Source of the DNA: Cloeon dipterum
Taxonomy: Eukaryota > Arthropoda > Insecta > Ephemeroptera > Baetidae
Assembly (NCBI RefSeq): GCF_949628265.1
Contig: NC_088789.1
Location: 25,289,883-25,353,882 of the forward strand
DNA length: 64,000 nucleotides
Reading direction: 5' to 3'
A program made the position numbers and the translations under genes. How positions within the stretch are numbered: position 1 is the first letter of the stretch; the number at the start of each line of letters is the position of its first letter. A model generated the notes under the pieces. That model saw nothing but the letters and a program-made list of their open reading frames with translations, was not told the DNA's origin and made no database searches. Shown in pieces: positions 51,984 to 64,000 of the stretch.

Positions 51984-54900
51984 ATGAATTTTAGTCGAGT
52001 GAATTATGTCATGGAGGATGCAGCGGCCAAAATGATTGTGCACTCGTCCCCTTACTTGTGCCTCTTTTACCCGGTGACCGCCGGCCTGCAGGGCACCGCA
52101 CTGGGCTCGGACGAGGAGGAAATTGTCCTGATCGTCTTCGTGCTGATCGACTCCGACAGCAACAAGGTGAGTCTCAGTCCCGAATTTATTTACCTGTTGA
52201 TTGCTCCCGCCGCCGCCGCCGCGACGCCATTTTGAACGCACCGACTCGCTTTCGACGCGAATTTCGGCCCGATTCGCGATGGGATGGACGGTCGAATGAT
52301 GAATGCATTAAAGTGGAGGGTGTGGGGGACGATTTTACTGGGAATTTAAGCGAATTCGTGCATGTGGCTCTCCGGGGGATGATTTCAAAGTTGGACATGC
52401 CGGTGCTTTGGGGTGTTTTCTGCCCGAATTACGTCTGGGCGGGTTGGTAGAGCTGTTGTACATTATAAAGATTGCATTTTGAGTGGTTTTTAAGTCAAAT
52501 TTTACTATTTAAAAGTCACGACGTCCGGAAAGGGGGTGGAGCCAGCGCCGCGCACGGCGTTTTTTCTCATTCTTTTTTATTAATGAACCGCGCGAGAGCA
52601 TGAGATCGTGGAAGCCGACGGAAACTAATTAAATCTTGAGAATCATCGGCAGACCTTGAGATAAGAAAAGAAGCAGCGTTTCTCGCCTGCCGAGCCTGGA
52701 ATTTGGCTTTTGGAATGTGATAAATTCGAGAAATGCGTGTCGATTCTTCCCTGCGGATCTGAAATTGGAAAAGGGAGAGGAACAAAGGAAGAGACGCACC
52801 TGTGAGCTGCGTGCATTCAAGTCTCCCTGTGGGAACGATCCAACTTCGACTCCCCTGCTCTGTTGGGAGGCTTTTCCGCCCGATTCCCATCTCAGGAAGG
52901 GCCGAGAAACTCGGAAAGAGAGGATAATGGCCTGGAGTGACGCCGGCAGCGACCTGGCTGCCTTTCTGGCTATTCTATTATTATTTAAATGACAATCGGA
53001 ATGCTAATGCGGTGGTTTCCTGTCGGAGTCAGCCGCGGCCGAATATCGACACCACGCTGGATTTATTATTTTGCCTCCTTATCGCACCTCGTGTTTACTT
53101 TTTGCCGCATTTTATCATCGCGCGCCATTCACACACGTGAGATGATAACACGCGCATTCACTAAATTATTGCCGCGCTTCTCTCAAACTTCTCTTTATCT
53201 ATGTACTGCTCTCACACAACATTTTCGGGAATATTTTCACTGCCTCGAATATGCAGCTCGCATTGACAGCCGCTGCTGTAGATAATAAATGTGTACTACG
53301 GTTTGTTCGTTAAAAATATACTGTTATAGCTTTGAGCGGCTGAAAATATTTTTGCTTACATATATCAAGTTAAAAGCGTCATGCAGACACATTTGCGTTG
53401 GTTTCAGTCGATGTTTTGAAACTAAATAAATATTTCATCAGGCTTGAAAAATAGAGGCTGTCAAAATTGGAATAATCTCTTTTCTTAAAGGTTTTTTTTT
53501 AGGAATGGTTACCCCATTTTTCTCTCCTGACACTAATCCCAAAAGTGCGTGAAAAGGGGTTGTTAAAGTTGTTTGAAGGGAAAATGTGTCAGATGTTGCA
53601 ATAAAAACGGCCACTTTTGGAAGACCAGGGGTTAAATAATTTTTTTATCTAAACTCAATGGTGAAGAAACTTACTGTTTCTGTTTGCCCAGAGATAACAT
53701 TTTCCAGCACCGTCTAAAATTAAGTAATTATATGAACCTGTTGAAATGAAATAAAATATTGCCTCAAAATATAAAAAATAAACCAAATAAACACAATTTT
53801 CCTTCACAAAAAGGGTTTCAAAAGTCAAGTTTGATTATTCATGAGCATATATATGTAAGACTCTGTTAAAACGCTGTTGGATTATTTTAACTTTGCTATT
53901 TACAAAATTTAATTTTAAAAACAATTTGTTATTTTCCCTTCTGTTTTTTTTATTAGTAATGCAGAATAAAATAATCTTAAGAACGTTATATACTCTTTAG
54001 AAGAAATTAATTTTTTTACGGCCAGTCAAATTAAATAAGTAATGAAGATGAGGGATTGATTTTTTGAATTGAATTTCAATATTGATCTGTCACAATATCT
54101 TGGAAAAGTGTATCATTCCAATAAGAGGTTTTATTTACCTATTAAAATCAAATAAATTACCTTAATTGCTCGTCTAGTCCGTGTTCGTTCCATGAATTCC
54201 TCTGCAGGTAAAATTAGAATTGTTGAAATAGCTCAAACTTTTGTGCTCGCTATGTACCTTTTTTTAAATTCTTCTGTCGATCAATGATTCAGAATCATCT
54301 GCAGTTCATTCTGTGGTGTCAGTTTAGTTTTGCTGTATCTAAGGAGGCCAATTAGATTCATTTTTTTAAGCACTTTTGTTTCAATTTTATTCAAACTAGC
54401 TTTAAAAGTTAGTCTATCACCGTGATGAATGCCTTTCACTGAAATTATTCATGGCATATAAATCAAAATTAATCTGATTAATCAGAACATGAAAATCTAA
54501 AACATGCATAGTTTAACGGTAAATATCCTGTTCATCAAATCAAGTTTCTATTTACACAAGAAAGCGGAAATAGCGCTCTAGTATTTATATGCATTCACTT
54601 TATTAGCATTTTTCTAACTTGTACAACTTTGTAAAGCATTTTGCAATCCCTTTTTCACTCACAATATTGTGGTAGGATTTTCTATTGCGCAATAACGCTA
54701 GAGTATTACTTGTTCGACTGTAAACGCATCACACGCGGTTATAAAACTAATTATTGCCCATTACGCGGTAGCCTCGGTAATTTCTCTCCGCTTTCACGAG
54801 TCACCGCGCGCATCTTCTCTCTCTCTCTCTTCGTCGCATGTGAAAATAAAACAGGTGTCCTTTTCGGAGCAAAAACACACACGCTCGGTTTGTTTGTTTG

Positions 54901-57900
54901 TTTTTTCAATCTTCTGGCAGGAATTGCTGCCTCATGCCTCATTCTCTCTCTCTATAGCGGCTTTTTTCTAAAATTGGTCGGTTTTTGCGTGTTCGCAGGT
55001 GGTCAATGTGCTGCAGTATGTGGTCAAACCAAGGACGGCGGACATCAACGAAAACATCCTGTCCGAACAGTGCATGAGCGAGGCGAAACTGACAGAGGCC
55101 GCGGTGAAGGCGGCAGAGCCCCTCGAGACCGTCCTAGCTAAGGTGAGTGCCAAAGTGGGCGTCGCCGCGCTCGACCTTCGCAGCCGGCCTACCTGCAACA
55201 AACACCACACACACACACACTTGACGCCGTGGTAAAATGGCGCTCGGCACACTCACACACACATTAAAGGCAGCTAGCTCCTCTTCGACGACTCGCCTTC
55301 TTCTCGCGATGGGGCTAAAAATGGTGTTTTATTTAAATGTGTCCTTTTTTTGTTTAAAAAAGGGATTAATTTTTTAATTTTTTTGCCATTTTTTATGATT
55401 TTCACCTCAAACTAGATTTGAATGTGTTATTAATATAGAGATTTTCAAGGATTCTGAATAGTGCGCTAGTATTTTTATTGGATGATAATTTAATTAAGCG
55501 GTAATATTAAATAAAAAATAAAATTATTCAGATTGGCTTGGTTTTTTGCCTTAATTTTTCAAGCGATGAACTTAAAGACCTATGCACTTAAAGATTTAAT
55601 ATTCTTTCTCGTTGGAAACTCCTCTCAAACAGGTGTAGCTATTGCTAAATTAATTTGAGACTGCTTTCAAGCCCAATTATTTACTGGTTTAAAATTTAAT
55701 TTTATTCAAGGCCAAAAAACTTGTTTGAAGCAACTTTTTTCGCCCATTTAATGCGAGAAAAACGGTTTGGACACAGATGTGCTTTCATCTTTTTACTGAT
55801 GGAGAACTGTAATTATTTTTTTATTGTGAGAATTTACGTTTAAGTCAAATTTAATTCAGGTTCTTTCACTAAATATTTTTCGGCTTTGTTTATCCTCACT
55901 TTATTTCAAAAAGATTTTTCTTTCGTTGATTTTATCAGATTATTCAAATTTACCGCAGTAAATCTGTCAAAATCGCTAAAACTAAACAAACTTCAAACTA
56001 AATATTTCTGAATCGGGAGTCATTTTCACAAGTGACTGAAATTGTTAAATTAACACATATTTGTTACCTACCGAAACGAAATTAATTAAAAATTATGTTG
56101 CGCTAAAATTTGAAAGGAAAATGTCAAGGCTGTGCTTGCTAAAACACCGGGGAGAGGTGCTAAAACGCCGCGTTTATTTTCCTTAAATAATTAACGGATA
56201 CAGCTTAATTTAGAATTAAGTAATGGCAATATGCACTTTATCTTCATTATTTTTTACTGCAGTCTCTTCAACGCATTTTCGTTAAAATTATAGAAATTTT
56301 AATGATTCTCGGAGGATCTTCCCAGGCGTCGAAATGGTTGTTCAGAGTCGTAAATTCGAGCAATGCGCCCGACATTTTTGTCATAAATCGAAAAAAGAAA
56401 ATTCCCGAGTGCATATTCCCCTGGAGGTGGCTGCATTCCTACACTCTAATCATGTTCTAAGCCGCGCCGGGTGCCAAGAAAGGCAGCCAAGACGCACTCA
56501 CACACACAAACACACACATACTCAGGACTCAGGAGGGACAAAGACCGGGTGATTAGGCCAGGGTCAGCCAGGCTGTAAGACAACGCAGCAATAGCAGACA
56601 AGTTGATATAAACGGAGAACGGCGCGATTGAAAAGGGAAAGAAACACGCAAAGAGCAGGGAATTATTATGTGAGCCAGCCAGGCAGCCAGCAGCAGTTGA
56701 TTTTATGCCGAGCTCGCTCTGTGTGTTTCGGCTGCGAGCGCGCGGGGCGGTGTTTCTCGCCGCCGTGGAGCGTGACACAAAGTGAATTCGGCTGGGATTT
56801 TGATGTTCCTCCGAGCCGCAGCGGTGTGCACTCGGCCTGCACGACAACTCAAGGACGCACCAAATATATAAAAACACACGGAGCAAAGCAAACAGCGCCA
56901 AAAATCCGACGCCAAGCCATTCACTTTTGCATTTCGTCCGCGTGCTGCTTCGAAAATACCATTATTTTTATCTCTCTTGGAATGGTTTCTCAATTTTCTA
57001 CGCGCAAGAGCCAATATTATTAAGTAATAAATGGAATTCAATTTCCTTTCCATAACTACTATCTTATCTTTTGGAGCTCCACCACGGCGACCCGACTGAA
57101 AACTCAAAAACTGCTGTCTAGGCAGGGTTCGAGTTTGATTACAAAAAAAATCAATGGGCTCTTTTTATAAATTGTGACGTAACTTCAACGTACAATTTTT
57201 AAATAATCGAATCAATAATTTTCTTTCAAAAGAGAGGATTTGGTTTCGACCTTGGAAAGAAGATATGAAAAATTAATTATTTGAACAGGAAATTGTATAG
57301 ATCAAGCGTGACTCTCATAAAAGTCCAAGCAAGGCTCCCAGATGAAAATTGCTGAGCCAACTAACTGAGAGGGATTGACTAGATGCTTCAACCTTGGAAT
57401 AAATAGTTGATCGGAGAAATAATTATTATAATTATTAAATGGAAAATATTTTAAAAATCAGGGATTGTATTTTAACAATTTTAACATAATCTTGTTGGAA
57501 ACTTATAAAAAAATTGTTGAATTTATTTTATCAAATTTGATTGATTGCAATTTTACCGATTTTATTAAAATTTCACTGCTGTTTTCGAGTGAAATAAAAA
57601 AATGAGAGAAAATGTGACAGAACTGTTATTAATCCGGTGGCAGCTTTTCATAAAAGGAAAGCTCACTCGGAGCCTACCGGCCGGCTGGAATAAGATTTTT
57701 CCACGCCAGAGCTGAAATTGCGAGAAGCCTCTGCGCCGGTTTTGATTTTATTTCATTATTAATTTGAAATGTGTCTGTGTGAGTAAACCAGTTCCAAACC
57801 GGATTTCGTAAAGCCATTCACTCGGCAACAGAGTCCCGTGTATGCGCGCGAGTGTGCTGTGAAAAATCTACGCCGATAAAACCGCCTTAATTTTTATCCG

Positions 57901-60900
57901 AGCACCTGCCTGCCTGCCGACCTGCGCCTGCCACGCCGCGTGTGCAAAATAATGCGGGTGCTGAAAGTCAAAGCACCCGAGTCGAATTATACATAAAAGG
58001 CAAATCGACACGCAACCCCTATTGTTACACACTTAACTCCAGATTTTTTGTTCTTTTATTTCTGTCTGTCTGCTGGCTGTCTGTTTTTGTTTTAGATTTT
58101 TATATGGCCTTACAACCACTCAAAATTAAGATTCAAGTGGAAATTTTGTGGCTCAGATGCATTTCAAAATTAGAATGGTTAAATTTATAATTTGTAGAGC
58201 CAAGGAAGAGGTTGATTTTAAAATAAATAGGCTTGAGAGACTTTTGGCTAATTATGAAACAAAGTTTGCAAATCTTTTATGGCAAAAATTAACTGAATAA
58301 CATTTTCTGCGTTCCTGGAAATTAAAGGGAAACAGTGGCGCATAAGTAATTTTAATAAATAATTAATAAAATGTAATTTTTAATGCGATAATTTCGAATT
58401 AAAGAAAATTTTGCTTCCCTCTAAATTGTTTTTTTTAAATGCTCGCTAATATGTTTAAAAAGGTCTTTATGATAAACAACTTCTTTGATATTCTAAAAAT
58501 TACATTTTTCCCTCCACGAACGATTCTTTCCATTTAAAATCAACCGAATTAACTAATTTCTCCCATTAATATATTTTTTAATTTTTGCATTGTTCGATTT
58601 TTAATTTTTTACGTTTTTACAGTTCGAGTCCTATGTGCGGACGTTCGTGCAGGGCGGCGACCGTCCGCGGGGGATGATTTTCGTCACCGACGGCCAGCTC
58701 CCCCTTCGGCAATGCCTGCACCCAGAGGCGTGCTCCAAGAACATTCAGCTGCCCGAGTTCTACGAGAGCTTCTACGACCTGCGGAAGGAGTTCAGCTCGT
58801 TTTATCATGCCGCCGAGGAGATGCACTCCATCAGAGCCATGGTCGAATGTATCCTTTCGTTTTTCAATTCGTTTCGAAGAGCGGCAACCACGCCGGTTCC
58901 AGTCGAGCTGTGCAGGTCGGCCGTGTTGCCGTCATTCCCCTCCCTCCCTCCAACCCTTGGCAGGGCCCTCGCATCCTCCGCAGGGCCCGCGTAATTTCCA
59001 CGCGGGAACAGGTTTCCGATGCTTGATTTCCCAGCAGCAGGCAGCCGCCGCGGGGGCAGCACGGAGGGGAGGCACTTATTTTTCTCTCTCTCTTTCTCTC
59101 TCGCTCGCTCTCGGAGAGAGAGAGAGAGAGAGAGAGATACCGGGCAAGCTCAACAGGTGGATTTGCTCTCTGGCTCACCTGCCATCTGAAGAGCGGGCCG
59201 ATCACTAGCACTACCAACGCCATTCACAGCGCTCTCGTGATGCAACCGCACCTAAATTAGTTGCACACGCTCGGCCGGCTTCCCCCCTGGCTCGGCTCGG
59301 CTCTGCCTGGATAATTATTGCGTGCGGTAACCATTTCTGAATGACATGCTTTCGGCGTAATCGCGGTTGCGTGCGTTCAATCTCATGACTTGCTGGCATT
59401 CAAATCTTCTGGCGCGTTGAGATTGAAAGCAGTCAAACGCCGGAAAGAGAGCGAAATTTCGTGATGCGTGATTTTAATTTTTTCTCAACAACTAAAAATC
59501 AAATTTAACAGCAAGGATAAGTTCTTAAATCTATGATTAATTTTAGATCCTTGTCAGTAGCTATAATAATGATTCCCACGGTCAGGGTGTAAACATCCGC
59601 ATTATAAAACATTTTCCACCCTCATCGGCGCATCCATGCAGAAAAATTGTCGGTTCCCGTGGGGGTGCGGACAAAGGGAAAAAATGTTGGTCAATGAGCG
59701 TTACTGCATTAAAATTTCGACACATAACATATTTGAAATTTACCCTACAACAAAGCTACGGATTTTTTCCATAAATGTTTCAGATTGTTTAAAATCGGAA
59801 GGAATTCAGCAGCTATTTTTCGCATGACAATTTTTCACATTTTCCCGTCCTTAAATTCTTTATCAAAACAAATTTTTTAATGAAACCAACCGTAAAAAAT
59901 GAAGTAGTAATAAAATTAAAACTGTAAACTGTTAAAATGTCGGATATTAATTATTTTTGGATCATAAATTTTTATGAAGAATTTAACAGTGCAGGAGAAA
60001 TCTACGATAGTGTCCCAAGCAATTTTTTTTTCGTTTTGTATTTGATGGTCTCTTCTCCAAGAGATATTATTAAGTGCCGTAAAATGCATAATTGTAAATT
60101 TGATGTTGACTCGGAACAACAACTGTTGCGTTGCTCTGATAACTGATAAGGGATTTTCTCTTACACAGAGCCAGAAACCGGCAGGCCGTAACAGTTTATT
60201 GCACGATAAAACTAATCCAATCAGAAAGTGTTCAGATTTTATGTTACTCATAATTATATAAAACGCCAAGTTCTTTTGCAATTGTGAGAAAATAAGTGTT
60301 CCATATTTTTTTATCGATCTTTGAATAATTATTAGTCATTTAAAATAAAATGATTCCCAACCGCAACAATACAAACAAAATGGAAAAAATACTGCATGGT
60401 TTAAAAAAATTCCTTTGCTTTTGTTCAATACCAAAGAATTTTTTGTGCTTTAATTAAAATATATACAGGATTCAGCTCGTAAATTCAAGTAATGCAAATT
60501 CTAAATAGGTTCAATATTAAAACTTGAAGCCCATAAAAATATATTCAACAGATTTTTAGAGTCACTCTCTTAACTGAGTTAAAATGTGCTGTAAATCCCA
60601 AGGAAACTTATTTAAAAAATACAGCAATATTAATTCGGTTCAAGGTATTTTACCGACAGGTGTTAAAAAGCTGTATTAATCATCCTGTTTCTGTTCAAAA
60701 AATCTCAAGTAGTGTCCCGTTTTGCTCTTTCATTCCACCCCTCTTTCCTTTATGTCATGTGCTACAAAAAGGTGCATCCCACCTCCCACATTTTCAAGAA
60801 ACTTGCGCAGAAGTGCTCTTTTTACCTCCTTTCATCCCACACGCCTCACTTTATCAGTGCTGCTCGTTGTACGAGCAAGAGAGACTGCCTGAACAATTCG

Positions 60901-63853
60901 TCTTAAAAATTCCCTAAATTCCCTCCGGCTGTGGTTGCCGAATTCTTCAAGGTAAGATGCTTTTCCGCTTTGTTTTCCTTGACTCGCCGATCAGACTTGG
61001 GTATGCTGCCGAACCCGGATCTGGAGCCAATCGAGTTCCAAGCGGAGGACGTGCGCGACATGTTGAACCTGGTTTTAAGGCTTATTGCAGACGGTAATTT
61101 CTCATTTATGCATGCAAATCCCCGCCGCCCGGCAACATGTGGCCGCTGAGATTGGAAAACTGCAACTGCACTGCTGCACACTTCCGGCCGTAGAAAAATT
61201 ACAATACAAAACAGAAACAACAGCATTTTCGTTCGGTTGTTTGGACGCTGCTGACGCTGCTTTGCAGCAACTTGTTGCGCCACTCAAAACCCGACACAAT
61301 ACTTTTTATTGTCCTCTTTTATCATCGTGTTTCGGTTTTTCAGGGTGAGTTTAATATTTTTTACAGAGGGAGGGAGGGTATAATTCCAGAGAAAAAGAAG
61401 CGGGAAACTTCCCCCAGCACCCAAGCCAGATGGGCCGATCCCTTGTGGATCGGATCGAGTGCCTGACCGCGGTCAGGGGTCCTTGAAATCTTTATTTTTA
61501 AAGCTTGCTAGTTTGTCTATTTTTTTTCATCTTGGATGTTTTTTTTATTTTACTTTTTAAGCTACCTCCAGAATTGACAGTTTTGGATTTTTTTTTTGTT
61601 ATTTAATTGCAGCAGATTAAATGTAGCGGAATAACATTATTTCTCATAATTTTCAAACTGGTCGATTTTTCATACCTAAATACTTTTATGGATAAATTTT
61701 ATCTTGGCAATTATTTAAATTAAAAATTATTGTTGGTGCTAACAATTGAACAAATGTTTCCGCTGGGATTTTTGTCTATGATGTATGGATTTTCCTGTCG
61801 AGTACATGGCGGTACAATTCTATCTGATAATTAAAAAAACAATTATTCAAGAGCTCCATCTGTTAGCAGCCTCAAATCAAAGATAAAATTATCGCAATTT
61901 TCCTTGCCAAATTTTTATCTGTTAAAGCGATTTCTATTTTACCCGCCCGGGAATTTTTAGAATTAAATTAACTATTTATAATTTTAAATATAGGAGAATA
62001 AATTCCTAGATGGAATTAGATAATTTTGTTCTTATTTTTCGAATATTATTTAAATCTAAAATCAGTGCAATAGTTTTTAGAATTAATTCAATAATTGAAA
62101 ATAATACATGTTAACAATTCTAGATTTTCTCCTGTAATATAATTTTGTTTCTATTTTTCTCCAATTTTATTTTGTGATGCAGCGGTGCAGTGTTTTGAGT
62201 CTCAAGTTTTCAGCGTCTGTATGTCAATTTTAATTATTCGGGTCCGTTTATTTTATTGATGCGGGTGTCGGGCGGCCCGACGGGTTTGTGTAAATATCGA
62301 TGACCGGTGTGGTGCGGTGCGGTGCGCGCGCGTATCATGTGATGCGCGGCGTGTTAGCATGCAAGTGTTAAATTGGGTGCTTTTCTTGCTTGTTGCAGGC
62401 CACAAATTCAACCAGCTCGAAGTGATAACAGTGAGATTGGAACCTGGTATATGGTAAGAGACCTTTCTTATCTCGGCCACCGCCAGGGCCAAGGGTCACT
62501 CCGCGCGCGATAATCTCTCTTCTCTTCTGCCTCGCGTTATCTCTCTGCTGCTCGTCTCTTTCTATCTCTCATTGCCTCCAATGATCCGTGCGCATCGAAA
62601 AGATTTGTAAAGCCTTGCTCGAACGGACGGTATGTGCGATTATTAATTTTCATTATTACTGCTGCTTCTTCTTGTCTCCTATGCGAAAATGTACGTTCGT
62701 TTCCTCTCGGTGTCTCTTTCTCCCGCTCAAGTGCCGACTCAGCACATACTCAGCCATGGGAACCCAAGTCTACGTGGCTCCGCAGAGTATATTACCCCGC
62801 TTTGTCTCGGATTTTCCATACTGGCTCGCTTTTAACTTTTAATATGCGTACTATGTAAATTTATTAATTGCATTTTGTTTTTTGTGATTTTTGGTTGTAT
62901 CAATTTTCCTGCTGTTTGAATCATCTTTAATTAATGAACGGGGTAAGATAAAAAATAGAGCCAGTTGCCATGGAAACTACGTAAAAGATTTTAATTTTAA
63001 ATATCTTCTTGTTTTTTCTCATTCAACTGAGATGATTTTTGTCTTAAGCAACTCATAATTTTTTTTATCAAATTAACGTTCTAGTAATTTAAAGATTACT
63101 TTAATCTTGAAAGTTGCAATTTTTTGCCACCAATCTCCCGCCTTCAACAAATTTTAATAAAATTTTGAATTGTTTAATGGCGTAAAACCGGGTTAAATTA
63201 TTCTCAGAACCTCATATTTCAGTGTTTTATTTTTCTACCAGATGATTTGCCCCTGTTTCATTTTTTAATTAAAATTAATCGTTTCTCAAGAATTTTGATG
63301 GTCTATCGAAACTCGGTCGCAGCTTACTCACGCGAGAAATATTTTGAGAAGTGCGTTCTCGGAATAATAACACCAGACCGGCTCAAACCGCCAAGAGACA
63401 GTTTTTAATTTCAACCCGTCCCACATCCAGACACTGAGCAGCTGATTTTAAAAGTGACTAGTCAGCTCTTTCTTAACGATTGGATTTATTTACTCTCCAT
63501 GCCTATTTACCCAATTTATCACAACATAGAAATGCAGCAGCATTAAAACGCAGAGATATTGATAGCGGTTCAACGCTCCGATCCGAGTTTCCAAGTTTAG
63601 GCTCTTGGAGAAAAGAGCAACATTCGATGCTTCGAACGCGCGCACGTACATGCATAAATTATCAGTCTTCAGTCAGCTCTCTGCTGCGTCTGCTGACATA
63701 ATCAGCGCCCGAGTTTGAACATACCTTTTTGCTTGATTGCAGCTCAAAGAATGAAGAGGTAGACTCCAACTGCGTGGTTCGTGCTCGCGGTCTCCCTTGG
63801 CAGTCGTCAGACCAGGACATAGCTAAATTTTTCAGAGGCTTGAATGTCGCCAA
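51984..63853 (+). CDS. fus: Fusilli / epithelial splicing regulatory protein (ESRP), 3'-partial
   Basis: Coding exons in the window: 51984-52166, 54999-55142, 58623-58848, 60995-61093, 62399-62453, 63743-63853. They join in frame to 272 residues plus two bases, and the gene continues past the right edge. The N-terminal part matches the ESRP N-terminal nuclease-like (DnaQ-fold) domain: [66 protein letters not shown]. The last exon begins RRM1 with [20 protein letters not shown], nearly identical to human ESRP1. ESRP proteins bind GU-rich RNA and direct epithelial splice choices; fly fusilli acts in the embryonic ectoderm. The first in-frame ATG (51984) was chosen. ATGs at 52011 and 52038 are alternatives. 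Introns are long (2.8, 3.5 and 2.1 kb) compared with the other genes, as is usual for regulated developmental genes. Confidence 0.93.
52167..54998 (+). other. fusilli intron 1
   Basis: This 2.8-kb intron has a moderately GC first kilobase (52170-53280) with several short open frames that do not resemble known proteins, then AT-rich sequence. It ends in 'gttcgcag'. The GC-richer start may contain regulatory sequence. Nothing specific can be named. Confidence 0.55.
55143..58622 (+). other. fusilli intron 2
   Basis: This 3.5-kb intron is mostly AT-rich, with CA-repeat tracts at about 55205-55263 and 56497-56524. A GC-richer block lies at about 56440-56960 and includes a 151-codon minus-strand open frame of low-complexity composition. 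I regard that frame as chance. The GC-rich block could be an enhancer or alternative promoter. Confidence 0.55.
58849..60994 (+). other. fusilli intron 3
   Basis: This 2.1-kb intron has a GC-richer first part containing a CT/GA hairpin microsatellite (listed separately) and an AT-rich remainder. No exon was recognised. The acceptor is at 60993-60994. Confidence 0.55.
59082..59141. repeat. (CT)n-(GA)n inverted microsatellite
   Basis: A CT-rich run ('tctctctctctttctctctc') is followed after 'gctcgctctc' by a (ga)n run, so the two halves are complementary. It can form a long hairpin and contains many GAGA-factor-type sites. It lies in fusilli intron 3. Confidence 0.8.
61094..63742 (+). other. 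fusilli introns 4 and 5 flanking the 55-nt exon at 62399-62453
   Basis: Both introns are AT-rich with pyrimidine tracts (for example 62514-62560, 'tctctcttctcttctgcctc'). 'ccatctgttagcagcctcaa' near 61856 resembles the terminal sequence of the family A MITE but no second arm was found. The small exon between them encodes [19 protein letters not shown], conserved in place with the segment before RRM1 in ESRP. Confidence 0.55.
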
Positions 63854-64000
63854 GTAAGTTGCTTCTTTGTTTGACGTACAATAATTATTTTTTGTTGGAA
63901 GACGTACGTTGGATATTTTTTAGTTTGATAAACAGTTGTTCTTCTCAAGCTTGAAAACGGTGATTTTCCTTCCTTAAATTTGATATTATAATGATTTGGG
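63854..64000 (+). other. Start of fusilli intron 6
   Basis: Intron sequence begins with a strong donor (gtaagt) and is AT-rich to the end of the window. The rest of RRM1 must lie to the right. Confidence 0.7.

Noticed and set aside
56446-56901. 151-codon open frame on the minus strand in fusilli intron 2
   Set aside because: Composition is Ser/Arg/Ala low complexity with a CVCVCVC run from a CA microsatellite. There is no recognisable domain and no splice support.
61849-61885. Third copy of MITE family A
   Set aside because: Only about 20 nt resemble the terminal sequence and no second arm was found nearby. At most a relic.

Overview
This is about 64 kb of nuclear DNA from an animal, almost certainly an insect. 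All ten genes found are eukaryotic and intron-rich, with GT-AG splice sites. Their closest recalled relatives are insect proteins: the C-terminal end of the Enhancer-of-zeste protein, for example, reads like the fly protein rather than the vertebrate one. Introns and spacers are very AT-rich and full of homopolymers. Exons are GC-richer, extremely so in syd-1. Genes are close together, so this looks like a fairly compact genome. I cannot fix the insect order from sequence alone. No bacterial, viral or CRISPR material was seen.

Layout, left to right. (1) 368-15098 (+): most of a syd-1/RhoGAP100F synaptic RhoGAP gene, nine exons, with its 5' end (expected PDZ region) outside the window. (2) 15099-19502: 4.4 kb spacer with a diverged direct repeat and a small foldback element. 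(3) 19503-20916 (+): otubain deubiquitinase. (4) 24011-21447 (-): Spartan (SPRTN) DNA-protein-crosslink protease, tail-to-tail with otubain. (5) 25409-29404 (+): PDE12 mitochondrial 2'-phosphodiesterase. (6) 31490-29469 (-): cyclin Y, whose stop codon lies 64 bp from the PDE12 stop. (7) 32158-35699 (+): DNAJC7 co-chaperone, sharing a 667-bp divergent promoter with cyclin Y. (8) 36543-40822 (+): E(z), the PRC2 H3K27 methyltransferase. (9) 42131-44701 (+): SMAP-type ArfGAP. (10) 46175-44778 (-): MRGBP, a NuA4/TIP60 subunit, stop codon 76 bp from the SMAP stop. Its last exon was found by splice-phase logic. (11) 46176-51983: 5.8 kb spacer. (12) 51984-63853 (+): first six coding exons of fusilli/ESRP, running off the right edge into RRM1.

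The genes do not form a pathway. They are conserved housekeeping or developmental genes arranged as convergent and divergent pairs. Each intron-exon model was checked by carrying the reading frame across every junction. All eight complete genes give in-frame products close to family length (otubain 272, Spartan 546, PDE12 589, cyclin Y 349, DNAJC7 498, E(z) 744, SMAP 400, MRGBP 286 residues).

Non-coding structure is mostly small mobile-element debris. There are two copies of one ~430-bp foldback MITE family (syd-1 intron, DNAJC7 intron), an unrelated ~410-bp foldback element, a ~155-bp foldback element, a 1.2-kb degenerate minisatellite, and several dispersed short repeats. I found no clearly new biological system. 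The most unusual points are a Spartan with four UBZ fingers and a SIM-like motif, two pairs of genes with almost touching 3' ends, and a 4-nt tandem splice acceptor in syd-1 that opens a long second reading frame.
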